Assembly (NCBI GenBank): GCA_030679025.1
Contig: JAUXTV010000038.1
Span: 1 to 7,448 of the forward strand
Source: Candidatus Woesearchaeota archaeon
GTDB taxonomy: Archaea > Nanobdellota > Nanobdellia > SCGC-AAA011-G17 > UBA489
Reading direction: 5' to 3'
DNA: 7,448 nucleotides
Shown: positions 1 to 6,086 of the stretch, piece by piece
How the letters are laid out: each line of letters starts with the position of its first letter
Numbering within the stretch: the stretch's first letter is position 1
The notes under the pieces: model-generated
Seen by the model: only the letters and a program-made list of their open reading frames with translations
Database searches by the model: none
Told to the model about the DNA's origin: nothing
Position numbers and translations under genes: made by a program

Positions 1-156
1 CTCCGCTTTTTTCGTAAGCTTTTCGCTTTTTTCTACAGAACTGCTATAAAGAGTATTTCCTTCTCTGTTCTATGCTACCGCAACACCCTCTTACCATTCT
101 TTTAGTAGGCATAACTCTCTATTTTCTTTTAGAAGTAGTGATTTCTTTGTTGAAGC

Positions 157-981
157 CTAGAAAAGACGTTTGAAAAATAGGATAATTTTCTGCAATAAAG
201 AAAGCGAGGGCTCTGCTATTTGTGTTACTTCTTGTTGGATGGTCTCTTTTTGACTTTTTTTACAACAACATACTTTTCCTGTAGCACAATACCCGGTTCC
301 TTTGCTATACTCTTCTGATAAACAAGAGACTACATTAGGATTGCTTTTTTGATCACGACATGATGCTTCACCATAGCCTTCTTCTTGACAGACATCAAAA
401 CAAGTAATATCTGCGCAATCAGAATAACATCTTTCACCACCATCACAAACTCCATCCCCGCAAATTAAATCAGCAGGATTTTTTTCTTTAGTTGTATTAA
501 TTTTTTCAAATTTCTCACCTGTAACAATTATACTTAAGGACTCTTTGAGTATTGGATAGGTTTTATAGTATGCAATGATTTTTGCTGCTCTGCGAGTATC
601 TTCTAAAGAACTTCCAGCAATAATTAAATCGTTGCCTGCAACACGAAGCACTGCTTCTCCCTTCTTATAAGGCCATTTTTCACAACTTATGGGGATGAGT
701 CCATTGTCACAAGGATGACCAATGAGAATTTTTGATTCGTCTGACGTTACTTCATCTTCTATGACAGTTTCCAGATCAGGTGCATTTACGTTGAACTTTT
801 TAATACCTATAGCCACATCTATAGCTGCAAAACTATCTCCTCCTTTTGCTTTCGCTCCTAACACTATTTTATGCTGATCATCTACTCTTTGTAAATATTC
901 ATAGATAGAGTCTACTGCTGCAAAAGTTATTGGCGCACTTAGGAGTAAACACAATACTAGTACTAGAACAACTCTTTTCAT
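157..981 (-). CDS. Secreted S-layer-like domain protein with Cys-rich segment
   Basis: A 274-residue exported protein, probably part of or attached to the cell envelope. Residues 1-22 form a signal peptide: KR, a long Leu/Val core, then APITFAA as the likely cleavage region. Residues about 36-155 resemble the outer domain of archaeal S-layer proteins. The segment ILIGHPCDN (85-93) matches the usual 'vGGPcaN' element, GEAVLRVAGNDLIIAG (108-123) the following strands, and DTRRAAKIIAYY (128-139) the 'dTr.Aa..La.y' helix. C91 and C100 could form a disulfide. Residues 174-240 hold twelve cysteines and begin with CGDGVCDGGERC, a motif type common in secreted archaeal proteins, so probably disulfide-bonded or metal-binding. 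The last residues, LLQKIILFFKRLF, make a short hydrophobic-basic tail that may anchor or sort the protein. At 274 residues it is far shorter than a full S-layer subunit, so it is more likely an accessory envelope protein. The start ATG overlaps the stop of the upstream gene (ATGA), implying coupled translation. The S-layer assignment rests on motif recall and is moderately sure; secretion is sure. Confidence 0.75.
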   Translation of the reverse strand: MKRVVLVLVLCLLLSAPITFAAVDSIYEYLQRVDDQHKIVLGAKAKGGDSFAAIDVAIGIKKFNVNAPDLETVIEDEVTSDESKILIGHPCDNGLIPISCEKWPYKKGEAVLRVAGNDLIIAGSSLEDTRRAAKIIAYYKTYPILKESLSIIVTGEKFEKINTTKEKNPADLICGDGVCDGGERCYSDCADITCFDVCQEEGYGEASCRDQKSNPNVVSCLSEEYSKGTGYCATGKVCCCKKSQKETIQQEVTQIAEPSLSLLQKIILFFKRLF

Positions 982-1904
982 ACTTTCCTTACCAACATGA
1001 ATCCTTTTAAATTTTTTTCTTTGTATTCCTGAGCTTTTTTAGATAGTTCTCCGTTAGTTAGCAAGATTACTGGGAGCTTTTTCAATTGACCTTGATTATG
1101 TGCTAAACTCAAATCTGAGTCTGCAATTTTCTTCTTATTCTTTGCAATGACTACATATTCAAGCAATCCCACATTAGAAGGCACTTTGGCAATAAGCTCA
1201 TATTCTTTATTTTTCTTCAGTATTTTTTCTTCAAGCACTTGAATATGGTTATTTTGCAAATAGGTTCTTATGAGAGTAATGAATGTGTCTGCAGGTTCTT
1301 TTTTAGCACTTGATTTTTTCTGTTCTTTTGGTGCTATTGGTTTTTCCTGCATTAAAGGTGATTTTTCTAGAACTGGTGCTGATGATTGTTTGGGAAGAGG
1401 TTGTACTATAGGTTGTTGGATTGGCTGCTGCACTTGCATTACAGGTTCTTGCACTAACACAGTTGGTTGAGGTGGTGTTAATGGTACATTGACTTTAACT
1501 GGTTGTTCTTCTTTGTTTTGCAGATACCATCGCCATATGATTTCTTGGTTTTCATTATAAAAGGGAATTGCAAAGTCTTTAATGGCTCGGAGAGCAACAC
1601 GAATTGCTGGCTCTGTTTCTTTATCTTTGAGTATTTTTTTCTCTTTCAAGAGGTTAAAGGCTTCTTTTTCTTTTTGTGGAAGCCCATTGTATAACATAGT
1701 TAATTTTTCTTCTTGACCTGGAAAATAGTAAACTGGTGTGCCACCAACTTTTGCACTGCTAATCTTGATAATTTTACTATTAAGTAACTCTGAGAGAATT
1801 GCGCCTGCATAGAAAGTATCTTTACCCAAATCTTTGGCTACTTGCATAGGAATAACTGGTCCTTTAGCTTTAACAAACGCAAGCACTTTATCACGCATTT
1901 CCAT
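978..1904 (-). CDS. Winged-helix protein with P/Q-rich linker and degenerate REase-like C-terminal domain
   Basis: A 308-residue cytoplasmic protein of unknown function, probably binding nucleic acid. Residues 4-62 read as a winged helix-turn-helix: KVLAFVKAKGPVIPMQVAKD gives helices 1-2, AGAILSELLNSKIIKIS the recognition helix, and GGTPVYYFPG the wing. Residues about 65-128 form a second, mainly helical unit ending in two strands and the aromatic WRWYL. Residues 135-203 are a low-complexity linker rich in Pro, Gln and Lys. Residues 205-308 look like the restriction-endonuclease/Mrr-type alpha-beta fold: helix, strands at 233-256, then NQGQLKKLPVILLTNGELS (270-288). The usual D...ExK catalytic set is not seen; IAK (253-255) sits where ExK would be expected, so the domain may be binding-only. 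The start is ATG at 1904, with a second in-frame ATG two codons later. A weak A/T box centred near 1930 would give a leaderless transcript from 1904. The stop overlaps the next gene's ATG. The fold assignment for the C-terminal domain is inference. Confidence 0.8.
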   Translation of the reverse strand: MEMRDKVLAFVKAKGPVIPMQVAKDLGKDTFYAGAILSELLNSKIIKISSAKVGGTPVYYFPGQEEKLTMLYNGLPQKEKEAFNLLKEKKILKDKETEPAIRVALRAIKDFAIPFYNENQEIIWRWYLQNKEEQPVKVNVPLTPPQPTVLVQEPVMQVQQPIQQPIVQPLPKQSSAPVLEKSPLMQEKPIAPKEQKKSSAKKEPADTFITLIRTYLQNNHIQVLEEKILKKNKEYELIAKVPSNVGLLEYVVIAKNKKKIADSDLSLAHNQGQLKKLPVILLTNGELSKKAQEYKEKNLKGFMLVRKV

Positions 1905-1925
1905 AGCATGAAAATAAGAAAAGAA

Positions 1926-1934
1926 GTTTTTAAG
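1926..1934 (-). promoter_or_regulatory. Possible weak TATA-like box before the winged-helix gene
   Basis: On the minus strand the sequence reads CTTAAAAAC, centred about 26 nt from the ATG at 1904, with an A-rich ACAAACC just upstream that could serve as BRE. It matches the archaeal box A poorly, so the gene may instead be read through from the membrane protein gene. Confidence 0.3.
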
Positions 1935-1962
1935 GTTTGTTGTGATTTAGACTACCTTTGAT

Positions 1963-2406
1963 TTACCAATGTATCCATTTTTCATATATGGCACTCCATG
2001 CATTAGTTAGTAACCAGATAGGAAATAATTCCGATGCTTCTATTGTTAAAGAATACATTGCTCCTCCACTGGCAGCCAGCATTGCGAGAGGAGCCATAAT
2101 ATTTCTTGTAGTATCAGTTACATTTCTTCTTATAGTTGTATAAATCTGTTTGTTAGAAGAAGGCATATTACTATCAATTACATGGTTGTGATCAGGTAAA
2201 CAGGTTTCAACTAATTTCTCTATACTTGGTTTAAGTCTACGCTCTACAAAGGAAGGCATTACAAAACTTCCTAGTACTCCAGTTAATGTACCTATAGTAC
2301 TTCCTGCTGCTGCACCTATCAAAACTTCGGCACCAACTCTACAACGAGAATAAGGAGGCGTTTGTAGATCTTCTGCTATTAAGGTAACTTGTTGTGTGTC
2401 TATCAT
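1963..2406 (-). CDS. Small membrane protein of unknown function
   Basis: I do not recognise this 147-residue protein. Residues about 24-50 are a Gly/Ala-rich hydrophobic stretch with G-x3-G-like spacing (GAAAGSTIGTLTGVLG), suited to tight helix packing. Residues 51-100 are polar with a conspicuous RRLK and two prolines. Residues about 103-122 and 126-141 are two further hydrophobic segments, followed by the tail YEKWIHW. The predicted layout is therefore two or three membrane spans joined by one soluble loop of about 50 residues, with no signal-peptide cleavage site. A palindromic TATA box (TTTATAAA, centre 2431.5) lies 25.5 nt from the start codon, supporting this strand, this start and a leaderless mRNA. 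It is 58 nt upstream of the winged-helix gene in the same direction and could be cotranscribed. A plus-strand open frame across the same bases lacks comparable support. No family can be named. Confidence 0.65.
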   Translation of the reverse strand: MIDTQQVTLIAEDLQTPPYSRCRVGAEVLIGAAAGSTIGTLTGVLGSFVMPSFVERRLKPSIEKLVETCLPDHNHVIDSNMPSSNKQIYTTIRRNVTDTTRNIMAPLAMLAASGGAMYSLTIEASELFPIWLLTNAWSAIYEKWIHW

Positions 2407-2427
2407 TTTTTAGAGAATTATAGTTTA

Positions 2428-2435
2428 TTTATAAA
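2428..2435 (-). promoter_or_regulatory. TATA box of the small membrane protein gene
   Basis: The palindrome TTTATAAA is centred 25.5 nt upstream of the ATG whose A is position 2406. That is the spacing expected when transcription begins at or beside the start codon. No Shine-Dalgarno sequence lies between, consistent with a leaderless transcript. Confidence 0.6.
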
Positions 2436-2533
2436 AGTATGCTCTTCTTTTTTACTTCTTTTTAGGGACTTTAACTGTTACTTTACAAATACTAATATTA
2501 TATTTTAGCTCTAGATAGAAATCAACTTCAAAT

Positions 2534-3121
2534 TTAAGGTCTTATCCAGCTGACCGTGTAATATGTAACATCTCCCTCATCATCGACAATACCAATCAAC
2601 AAATTTTTTCTTGTAGAATGAGCGACTCTATTCTTAGCAGAGAATTCATACCATGTTTGTGTTTCACCTTCATGGACTGGATATAAGATCCATTTCGCAT
2701 GATCATCACCTGGCTTGATACCTCGATCGTACACTCTGAAGTCTGCGCCGAATTTTAAGGCAGTTTTCACAATATACCCACGAGAACGCATGTCTCTAAA
2801 GACAGCATATCGGATCCAAAAGTTAGGTTCAATCTTTTGTGCTTGTTTGATAAATGTATCAACAGTTATTTTTTTCTTTTTACTGTCAGTGATCGTCATT
2901 TTTTTCTTCTCTACTAAATAACAGGCTTCGACTAATGAGTATACTTGTTTTCCTTCTTGTGGCTCACCAAAACGAGATTGATCATATAATGAACGAGCTT
3001 CTCCCTTGTCGTCTGCAAGCACTCTTTCTCTTGAGAGCACTGCTTTGATCTTTTTCTTGCTGCTGAAACTTTGTTTCTCTGTTCCTTGTTGTACTTGTTC
3101 TTGTTTTTTTACCATCATCAT
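2534..3121 (-). CDS. endA: tRNA-splicing endonuclease EndA, homotetrameric-size form
   Basis: Archaeal tRNA intron endonuclease, which cuts both exon-intron junctions of precursor tRNA at bulge-helix-bulge structures to leave 2',3'-cyclic phosphate ends. The N-terminal domain (about 25-100) contains LYDQSRFGEP (45-54), as in EndA relatives. The catalytic domain (about 101-195) shows FRDMRSRGYIVKTALKFGAD (108-127), FRVYDRG with Y131, DDHAKWI with H141, and STRKNLL with K172. Y, H and K are the known catalytic triad. VDDEGDVTYYTVSWIRP (179-195) is the conserved C-terminus. At 195 residues it fits the single-catalytic-domain type that forms an alpha4 tetramer; the first roughly 24 residues are a polar, K/Q-rich extension. 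Three successive ATG codons begin the frame (3121, 3118, 3115). The third is 26.5 nt from the shared TATA centre and may be the real leaderless start, giving 193 residues. It is divergent from rnz. Confidence 0.95.
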   Translation of the reverse strand: MMMVKKQEQVQQGTEKQSFSSKKKIKAVLSRERVLADDKGEARSLYDQSRFGEPQEGKQVYSLVEACYLVEKKKMTITDSKKKKITVDTFIKQAQKIEPNFWIRYAVFRDMRSRGYIVKTALKFGADFRVYDRGIKPGDDHAKWILYPVHEGETQTWYEFSAKNRVAHSTRKNLLIGIVDDEGDVTYYTVSWIRP

Positions 3122-3137
3122 TGAGTGAATCGGAAAC

Positions 3138-3145
3138 TATATAAA
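3138..3145. promoter_or_regulatory. Shared bidirectional TATA box for endA and rnz
   Basis: The sequence TATATAAA (plus) reads TTTATATA on the minus strand, the archaeal box A consensus. Its centre, 3141.5, is 26.5 nt from the A of the rnz ATG (3168) and 20.5, 23.5 or 26.5 nt from the three endA ATG codons. On the plus side it is preceded by GGAAAC, an acceptable purine/A-rich BRE. On the minus side the upstream bases are AAGCTT, a weaker BRE. No Shine-Dalgarno motif lies between the box and either gene. Both genes appear to be transcribed divergently and leaderless from this one element. The symmetry is seen directly; its use in both directions is inferred. Confidence 0.65.
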
Positions 3146-3167
3146 AAGCTTGTCTTTATGTTGGTTT

Positions 3168-4058
3168 ATGGAAATCACCTTTCTCGGGACTGGTTCGATG
3201 CTGCCTACAAAGGAGCGTAATGGCACTGCTGTGCTGCTGACTTACAGAGACCAAGGCATCTTATTTGACTGTGGAGAGGGAACGCAAAAGCAACTCAGGA
3301 TCGCGAACATTCCTCCCACTAAAATTACTAAAATTCTTGTGAGCCATTGGCATGGTGATCATGTTTTTGGATTACCTGGACTTATTTTGACTCTTGGATC
3401 AAGTCATTATCAAGGCAAGTTAGAGATGTATGGCCCAAAGAAAAGCAAACAACGTCTTGCAGATCTTCGGAAACCTTTTGTTGCTCAAAATACTTTGCCT
3501 CTTACTTTGAAAGAAGTAGACAAGGGAGTCTTTTATGAGAATGATTTCTTCAAGCTGGAAGCATTACCTTTGGAACACAGCACCACTGTCTTAGGTTATT
3601 CTTTTATTGAACAAGATAAGTTCCATATTAATTTACCTTATGTTAAAAAAGTCGGTTTACTGAACAATCCTTTATTGAGTGATTTACAGAAAGGCAAGGA
3701 TGTAGTATGGCAAGGCAAAAAAATAAAAGCGAAAGATGCTACTACACGCTCTCCAGGCAAAAAAATAACTTTTATCACAGACACTAAATATTGTGCTAAT
3801 GCGATCAAATTAGCCAAGCATGCTGATGTCCTTATTTGTGAATCTACTTACATGGATGATTTGAAAGATAAAGCTAAAGAGTTTAAGCATATGACTTCCA
3901 AGGAAGCTGCGCTGATCGCGAAGAAAGCTGGAGTCAAGAAGCTTATTATTACCCATTATAGTCAACGCTACAAAGATCCCAAAGCCATGGAAGCAGAAGC
4001 AAAAACTGTTTTTCCCAATACAATAGCCTCTTATGATTTTATGGTGTATAAGGTATAA
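3168..4058 (+). CDS. rnz: Ribonuclease Z (tRNA 3'-end processing endonuclease)
   Basis: Metallo-beta-lactamase-fold, zinc-dependent endonuclease that removes the 3' trailer from precursor tRNA. With the start at 3168 it has 296 residues, close to the usual length of the short form (about 300). FLGTGSMLPTKERN (5-18) is the first strand-loop element. HWHGDH (60-65) is the HxHxDH zinc-binding motif, followed by GLPGLILTLG (68-77). H137 (LEHST), D205 (ITDT), H241 (KHMTSKEAA) and H263 (THYSQRY) complete the metal and catalytic set. Residues about 158-199 are the family's extra loop region between these motifs. The chosen ATG lies 26.5 nt from the centre of the TATA box, which implies a leaderless mRNA. 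A TTG at 3150 in frame would add six residues but lies upstream of the predicted transcription start. It is divergent from endA, another tRNA-maturation enzyme, and followed after 9 nt by a transporter gene on the same strand. Confidence 0.96.
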   Translation: MEITFLGTGSMLPTKERNGTAVLLTYRDQGILFDCGEGTQKQLRIANIPPTKITKILVSHWHGDHVFGLPGLILTLGSSHYQGKLEMYGPKKSKQRLADLRKPFVAQNTLPLTLKEVDKGVFYENDFFKLEALPLEHSTTVLGYSFIEQDKFHINLPYVKKVGLLNNPLLSDLQKGKDVVWQGKKIKAKDATTRSPGKKITFITDTKYCANAIKLAKHADVLICESTYMDDLKDKAKEFKHMTSKEAALIAKKAGVKKLIITHYSQRYKDPKAMEAEAKTVFPNTIASYDFMVYKV

Positions 4059-4067
4059 TGTGAGAAC

Positions 4068-4937
4068 ATGGAATGGTATACTCTAGTCATTCTTTCTTCG
4101 ATTTTTTTAACCATTCAACATGTGCTTCAGAAAAAAGTTCTCTTTCGTGAACATGCTACGGAATATTTGACTGCTTTTTGTCTCTTGATGTGGATATTTT
4201 TATTACCTTTCTATAAACAGATTCAGTTTATGGTTTCTCCAACAAGCTTTCTTCTTCTCTACATTATTGGCCTCTTATCTGTATTTACTTGGTTGCCTTG
4301 GGTCAGAGCCTATCGCCATATGGAAATATCAACTGTTGAACCGTTGAGAAATCTTGGTCCCTTAATCGTGGTTTTATTTGCTGCCTTGTTTTTAGGAGAG
4401 CAGATTGATAGCATTCATTTTTTAGGTATTTTCTTGATCATTGCAGGCAGTTATCTTTTGGAAGTTGCTGTCTTCCGCATTCCTTTATGGAAACCCTTAC
4501 AACTTCTTGAAAAGAAATATGTTACTCAAATATTCCTTTCTATGACTGTTGGTAGTGGTGTAGCAGTTTTAGTTAAAATTGTTTTACAAAGTGTGAATGT
4601 ACCTACTTTTCTTTTCTATACTTTTTTCTTAGCTTCTCTACATATGATTATTCTTCAATTTGTAAAATATAATGGGATTTATGATATTATTAAAGTGGTT
4701 CGTGCTGATTGGCTTTTATTGTTGTTAATTGTAGCAACGACTATTATTTCTGATTATCTGCATTTATTGGCTATTGCCATGCCTTTAACTTTGCTTTCTT
4801 TAGCAATTCCTTTACGACGTTTAAGCACGCTCTTTGTTACAGTTATTGGAGGAGAACTCTTCCATGAGAACAACTTATTGAAGAAAACTCTTGCTTGTAT
4901 TATTATGCTGCTGGGAACTTATTTCTTATTGCTTTAA
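4068..4937 (+). CDS. EamA/DMT-family ten-helix membrane transporter
   Basis: A 289-residue integral membrane protein of the drug/metabolite transporter superfamily, made of two repeated five-helix halves. The first half ends with the typical signature: EISTVEPLRNLGPLIVVLFA (86-105), then FLGEQI (108-113), then a further span at about 117-133. The second half repeats it at AIAMPLTLLSLAIPLRRLST and the following GGELFHENN (261-269), with a final span at about 274-289. A polar loop (about 135-152, rich in Lys and Leu) separates the halves. The substrate cannot be told from sequence; relatives move amino acids, nucleotide sugars and other metabolites. The gene starts 9 nt after the rnz stop with no TATA box between, so it is probably the second gene of an rnz transcript, with the weak GTGAG at 4060-4064 as its only ribosome-binding candidate. 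The functional link with rnz is probably only positional. Confidence 0.85.
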   Translation: MEWYTLVILSSIFLTIQHVLQKKVLFREHATEYLTAFCLLMWIFLLPFYKQIQFMVSPTSFLLLYIIGLLSVFTWLPWVRAYRHMEISTVEPLRNLGPLIVVLFAALFLGEQIDSIHFLGIFLIIAGSYLLEVAVFRIPLWKPLQLLEKKYVTQIFLSMTVGSGVAVLVKIVLQSVNVPTFLFYTFFLASLHMIILQFVKYNGIYDIIKVVRADWLLLLLIVATTIISDYLHLLAIAMPLTLLSLAIPLRRLSTLFVTVIGGELFHENNLLKKTLACIIMLLGTYFLLL

Positions 4938-4945
4938 TAAATAAA

Positions 4946-4957
4946 TTTATATATATA
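4946..4957 (+). promoter_or_regulatory. TATA box before the lycopene cyclase domain gene
   Basis: TTTATATATATA matches the box A consensus and lies 14-25 nt before the ATG at 4971, in the only gap (33 nt) between this gene and the transporter. The spacing suggests a leaderless or very short-leader transcript. The gene may therefore be expressed independently of rnz and the transporter. Confidence 0.55.
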
Positions 4958-4970
4958 CTCTAAAAAACTT

Positions 4971-5267
4971 ATGGAATATCTTTCAATATTAGTAATTTTT
5001 CTTTTAAGTGCTCTCTATCTTGAATGGAAATATCAAGTTCACCTCTATCACTCTCGTAGAGAACGAATCGTTATTCCTCTTATCTTCTTCATAGTTTGCG
5101 TTCTTTGGGATAGTTATGCTGTGTATCGTCAACATTGGATTTTTCCAGGAGAGGGTCTTATAGGCGTTTGGATAGGTTATCTTCCTCTTGAAGAATATCT
5201 GTTCATATTAATCATGCCTTTTTGGGCTATTACAGTCTATAAAATATTAGATAAGAAAATCAGATAA
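4971..5267 (+). CDS. Single lycopene cyclase domain (CarR/CrtY half) membrane protein
   Basis: A 98-residue protein with three predicted membrane spans (about 4-18, 33-50 and 71-92). It matches one lycopene cyclase domain, the unit found twice in haloarchaeal CrtY and as two separate small subunits in actinobacterial CrtYc/CrtYd. Diagnostic features are EWKY (18-21) after helix 1, LWDSYAV (45-51) followed by HWIF (55-58), and PLEEYLF (72-78). The acidic PLEE pair is thought to matter for catalysis in the family. Known enzymes need two such domains to cyclise lycopene ends, yet only one is present here and no phytoene synthase or desaturase lies nearby. It could act as a homodimer, pair with a subunit encoded elsewhere, or have another lipid-related role. 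It has its own TATA box and converges on the nucleotidyltransferase gene with a 15-nt gap. The domain call is sure; carotenoid function is only possible. Confidence 0.85.
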   Translation: MEYLSILVIFLLSALYLEWKYQVHLYHSRRERIVIPLIFFIVCVLWDSYAVYRQHWIFPGEGLIGVWIGYLPLEEYLFILIMPFWAITVYKILDKKIR

Positions 5268-5270
5268 AAT

Positions 5271-5283
5271 TAATTTTTCCTTT
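5271..5283 (+). terminator. T-rich stretch ending the lycopene cyclase domain gene
   Basis: Four bases after the TAA the plus strand reads TAATTTTTCCTTT. Archaeal termination commonly uses such oligo-T runs without a hairpin. It falls in the short gap between two convergent stop codons, which is where a terminator would be needed. Confidence 0.4.
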
Positions 5284-6053
5284 CAAATTTCTTTTAATCT
5301 TTTAAGCTCTTCTTCTGTTCTTCGTTTTATTTTTTTGATTACTTCTAGTGGAAGTTTATATCTTGCGTTGTAATATACCCAATGGGTGTTAAGAATATTA
5401 ACCATATTCAGATCAACGTTTTTTCCATATTCTTTGATAAGCTGTTTCACAGTTGCTTTCCATACTTCTTTTTCTAGTTTGGTAAGAAAATTGTCTTTTT
5501 CAGAAAGAATTTTACCACTATAAAAAAAGTCTGCTGCTGGCACTTCCCCATAATACTTTCCTTGCGGAGCTAGAGCTGGTCTTTCATAAATATATCCTGC
5601 TTTCCAAGGAATAACCTTTCTTTCAAAAGTGAATGGTTTACCCTCAAAACCTACAGCCTGATAGGTAGTGGATCGTTTAGTTTGACTATAACCCTTTATT
5701 GCTCCTTTTATCAGACAGAAATTTAGATATACTTGTGATTCATAGATAAACACATTGACTTCTATACCATTTACTATCTTTGTTACCCAGAATAGATTTA
5801 TCTCTTTTCTTTTGAACAGTTCAATTATATCCTCTGGAACCTGATTTTTAAAAAATGGCGTTGTTACTAGTTGGTCTAGATTATCAATATCTATGGCGAT
5901 TAGCAAATCAATATCAGATTTATCTGTCACTGCATAATTTTGACCATACCCCATAGAACCACCCAGCATAACTCCTCTGGCTATATCTTTTACTTGTGCT
6001 GTAATTTCTTTGGCTATCTTCAATCTTTTTTCTGTTTCAAATTTGGTGTCCAT
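5283..6053 (-). CDS. Stand-alone nucleotidyltransferase-fold protein
   Basis: A 256-residue protein with a DNA polymerase beta-type nucleotidyltransferase domain at the N-terminus. GGSMGYGQN (31-39) is the GS motif, and SDIDLLIAID (46-55) gives the two metal-binding aspartates, D47 and D49. The third acidic position probably lies in IEVNVFIYE (97-105), most likely E98, so the catalytic set seems intact. The rest (about 106-256) is not recognised: an aromatic-rich middle with prolines (KVIPWKAGYIYERPALAP), then a helical, Lys-rich end. Such proteins transfer a nucleotide to a protein, RNA or small molecule. The minimal type works as an antitoxin with a HEPN partner, but this one is longer than that and no HEPN gene adjoins it. 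It lies 33 nt downstream of tfb on the same strand and may share its transcript. The acceptor is unknown; the domain is confident. Confidence 0.85.
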   Translation of the reverse strand: MDTKFETEKRLKIAKEITAQVKDIARGVMLGGSMGYGQNYAVTDKSDIDLLIAIDIDNLDQLVTTPFFKNQVPEDIIELFKRKEINLFWVTKIVNGIEVNVFIYESQVYLNFCLIKGAIKGYSQTKRSTTYQAVGFEGKPFTFERKVIPWKAGYIYERPALAPQGKYYGEVPAADFFYSGKILSEKDNFLTKLEKEVWKATVKQLIKEYGKNVDLNMVNILNTHWVYYNARYKLPLEVIKKIKRRTEEELKRLKEI

Positions 6054-6086
6054 CTTTAGAATTCTATTTTAAAAATACTTTTTTAT

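Noticed and set aside
4..33. Direct repeat CGCTTTTTTC at 4-13 and 24-33
   Set aside because: Two short T-rich copies 20 bp apart are easily explained by Lys codons on the minus strand or AT bias; no further copies are seen.
72..112. Imperfect stem ATGCCTAC/GGTAGCAT on the minus strand, considered as a tRNA or small RNA
   Set aside because: It needs a bulge, and lacks D-loop, anticodon and T-loop (GTTC) features and a supporting promoter.
1270..1694. Two plus-strand open frames (66 and 63 codons) opposite the winged-helix gene
   Set aside because: They are antisense to a well-formed coding frame with domains, and they read as low-complexity Phe- or Cys/Gly-rich strings with no promoter.
1958..2143. 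A 61-codon plus-strand open frame with a hydrophobic end
   Set aside because: It is antisense to the 147-residue membrane protein gene, which has a TATA box at ideal spacing; the hydrophobic end mirrors the opposite-strand membrane segment.
2715..2921. A 68-codon plus-strand open frame inside endA
   Set aside because: It is a shadow of the endA catalytic domain; the Phe-rich end is the complement of Lys codons.
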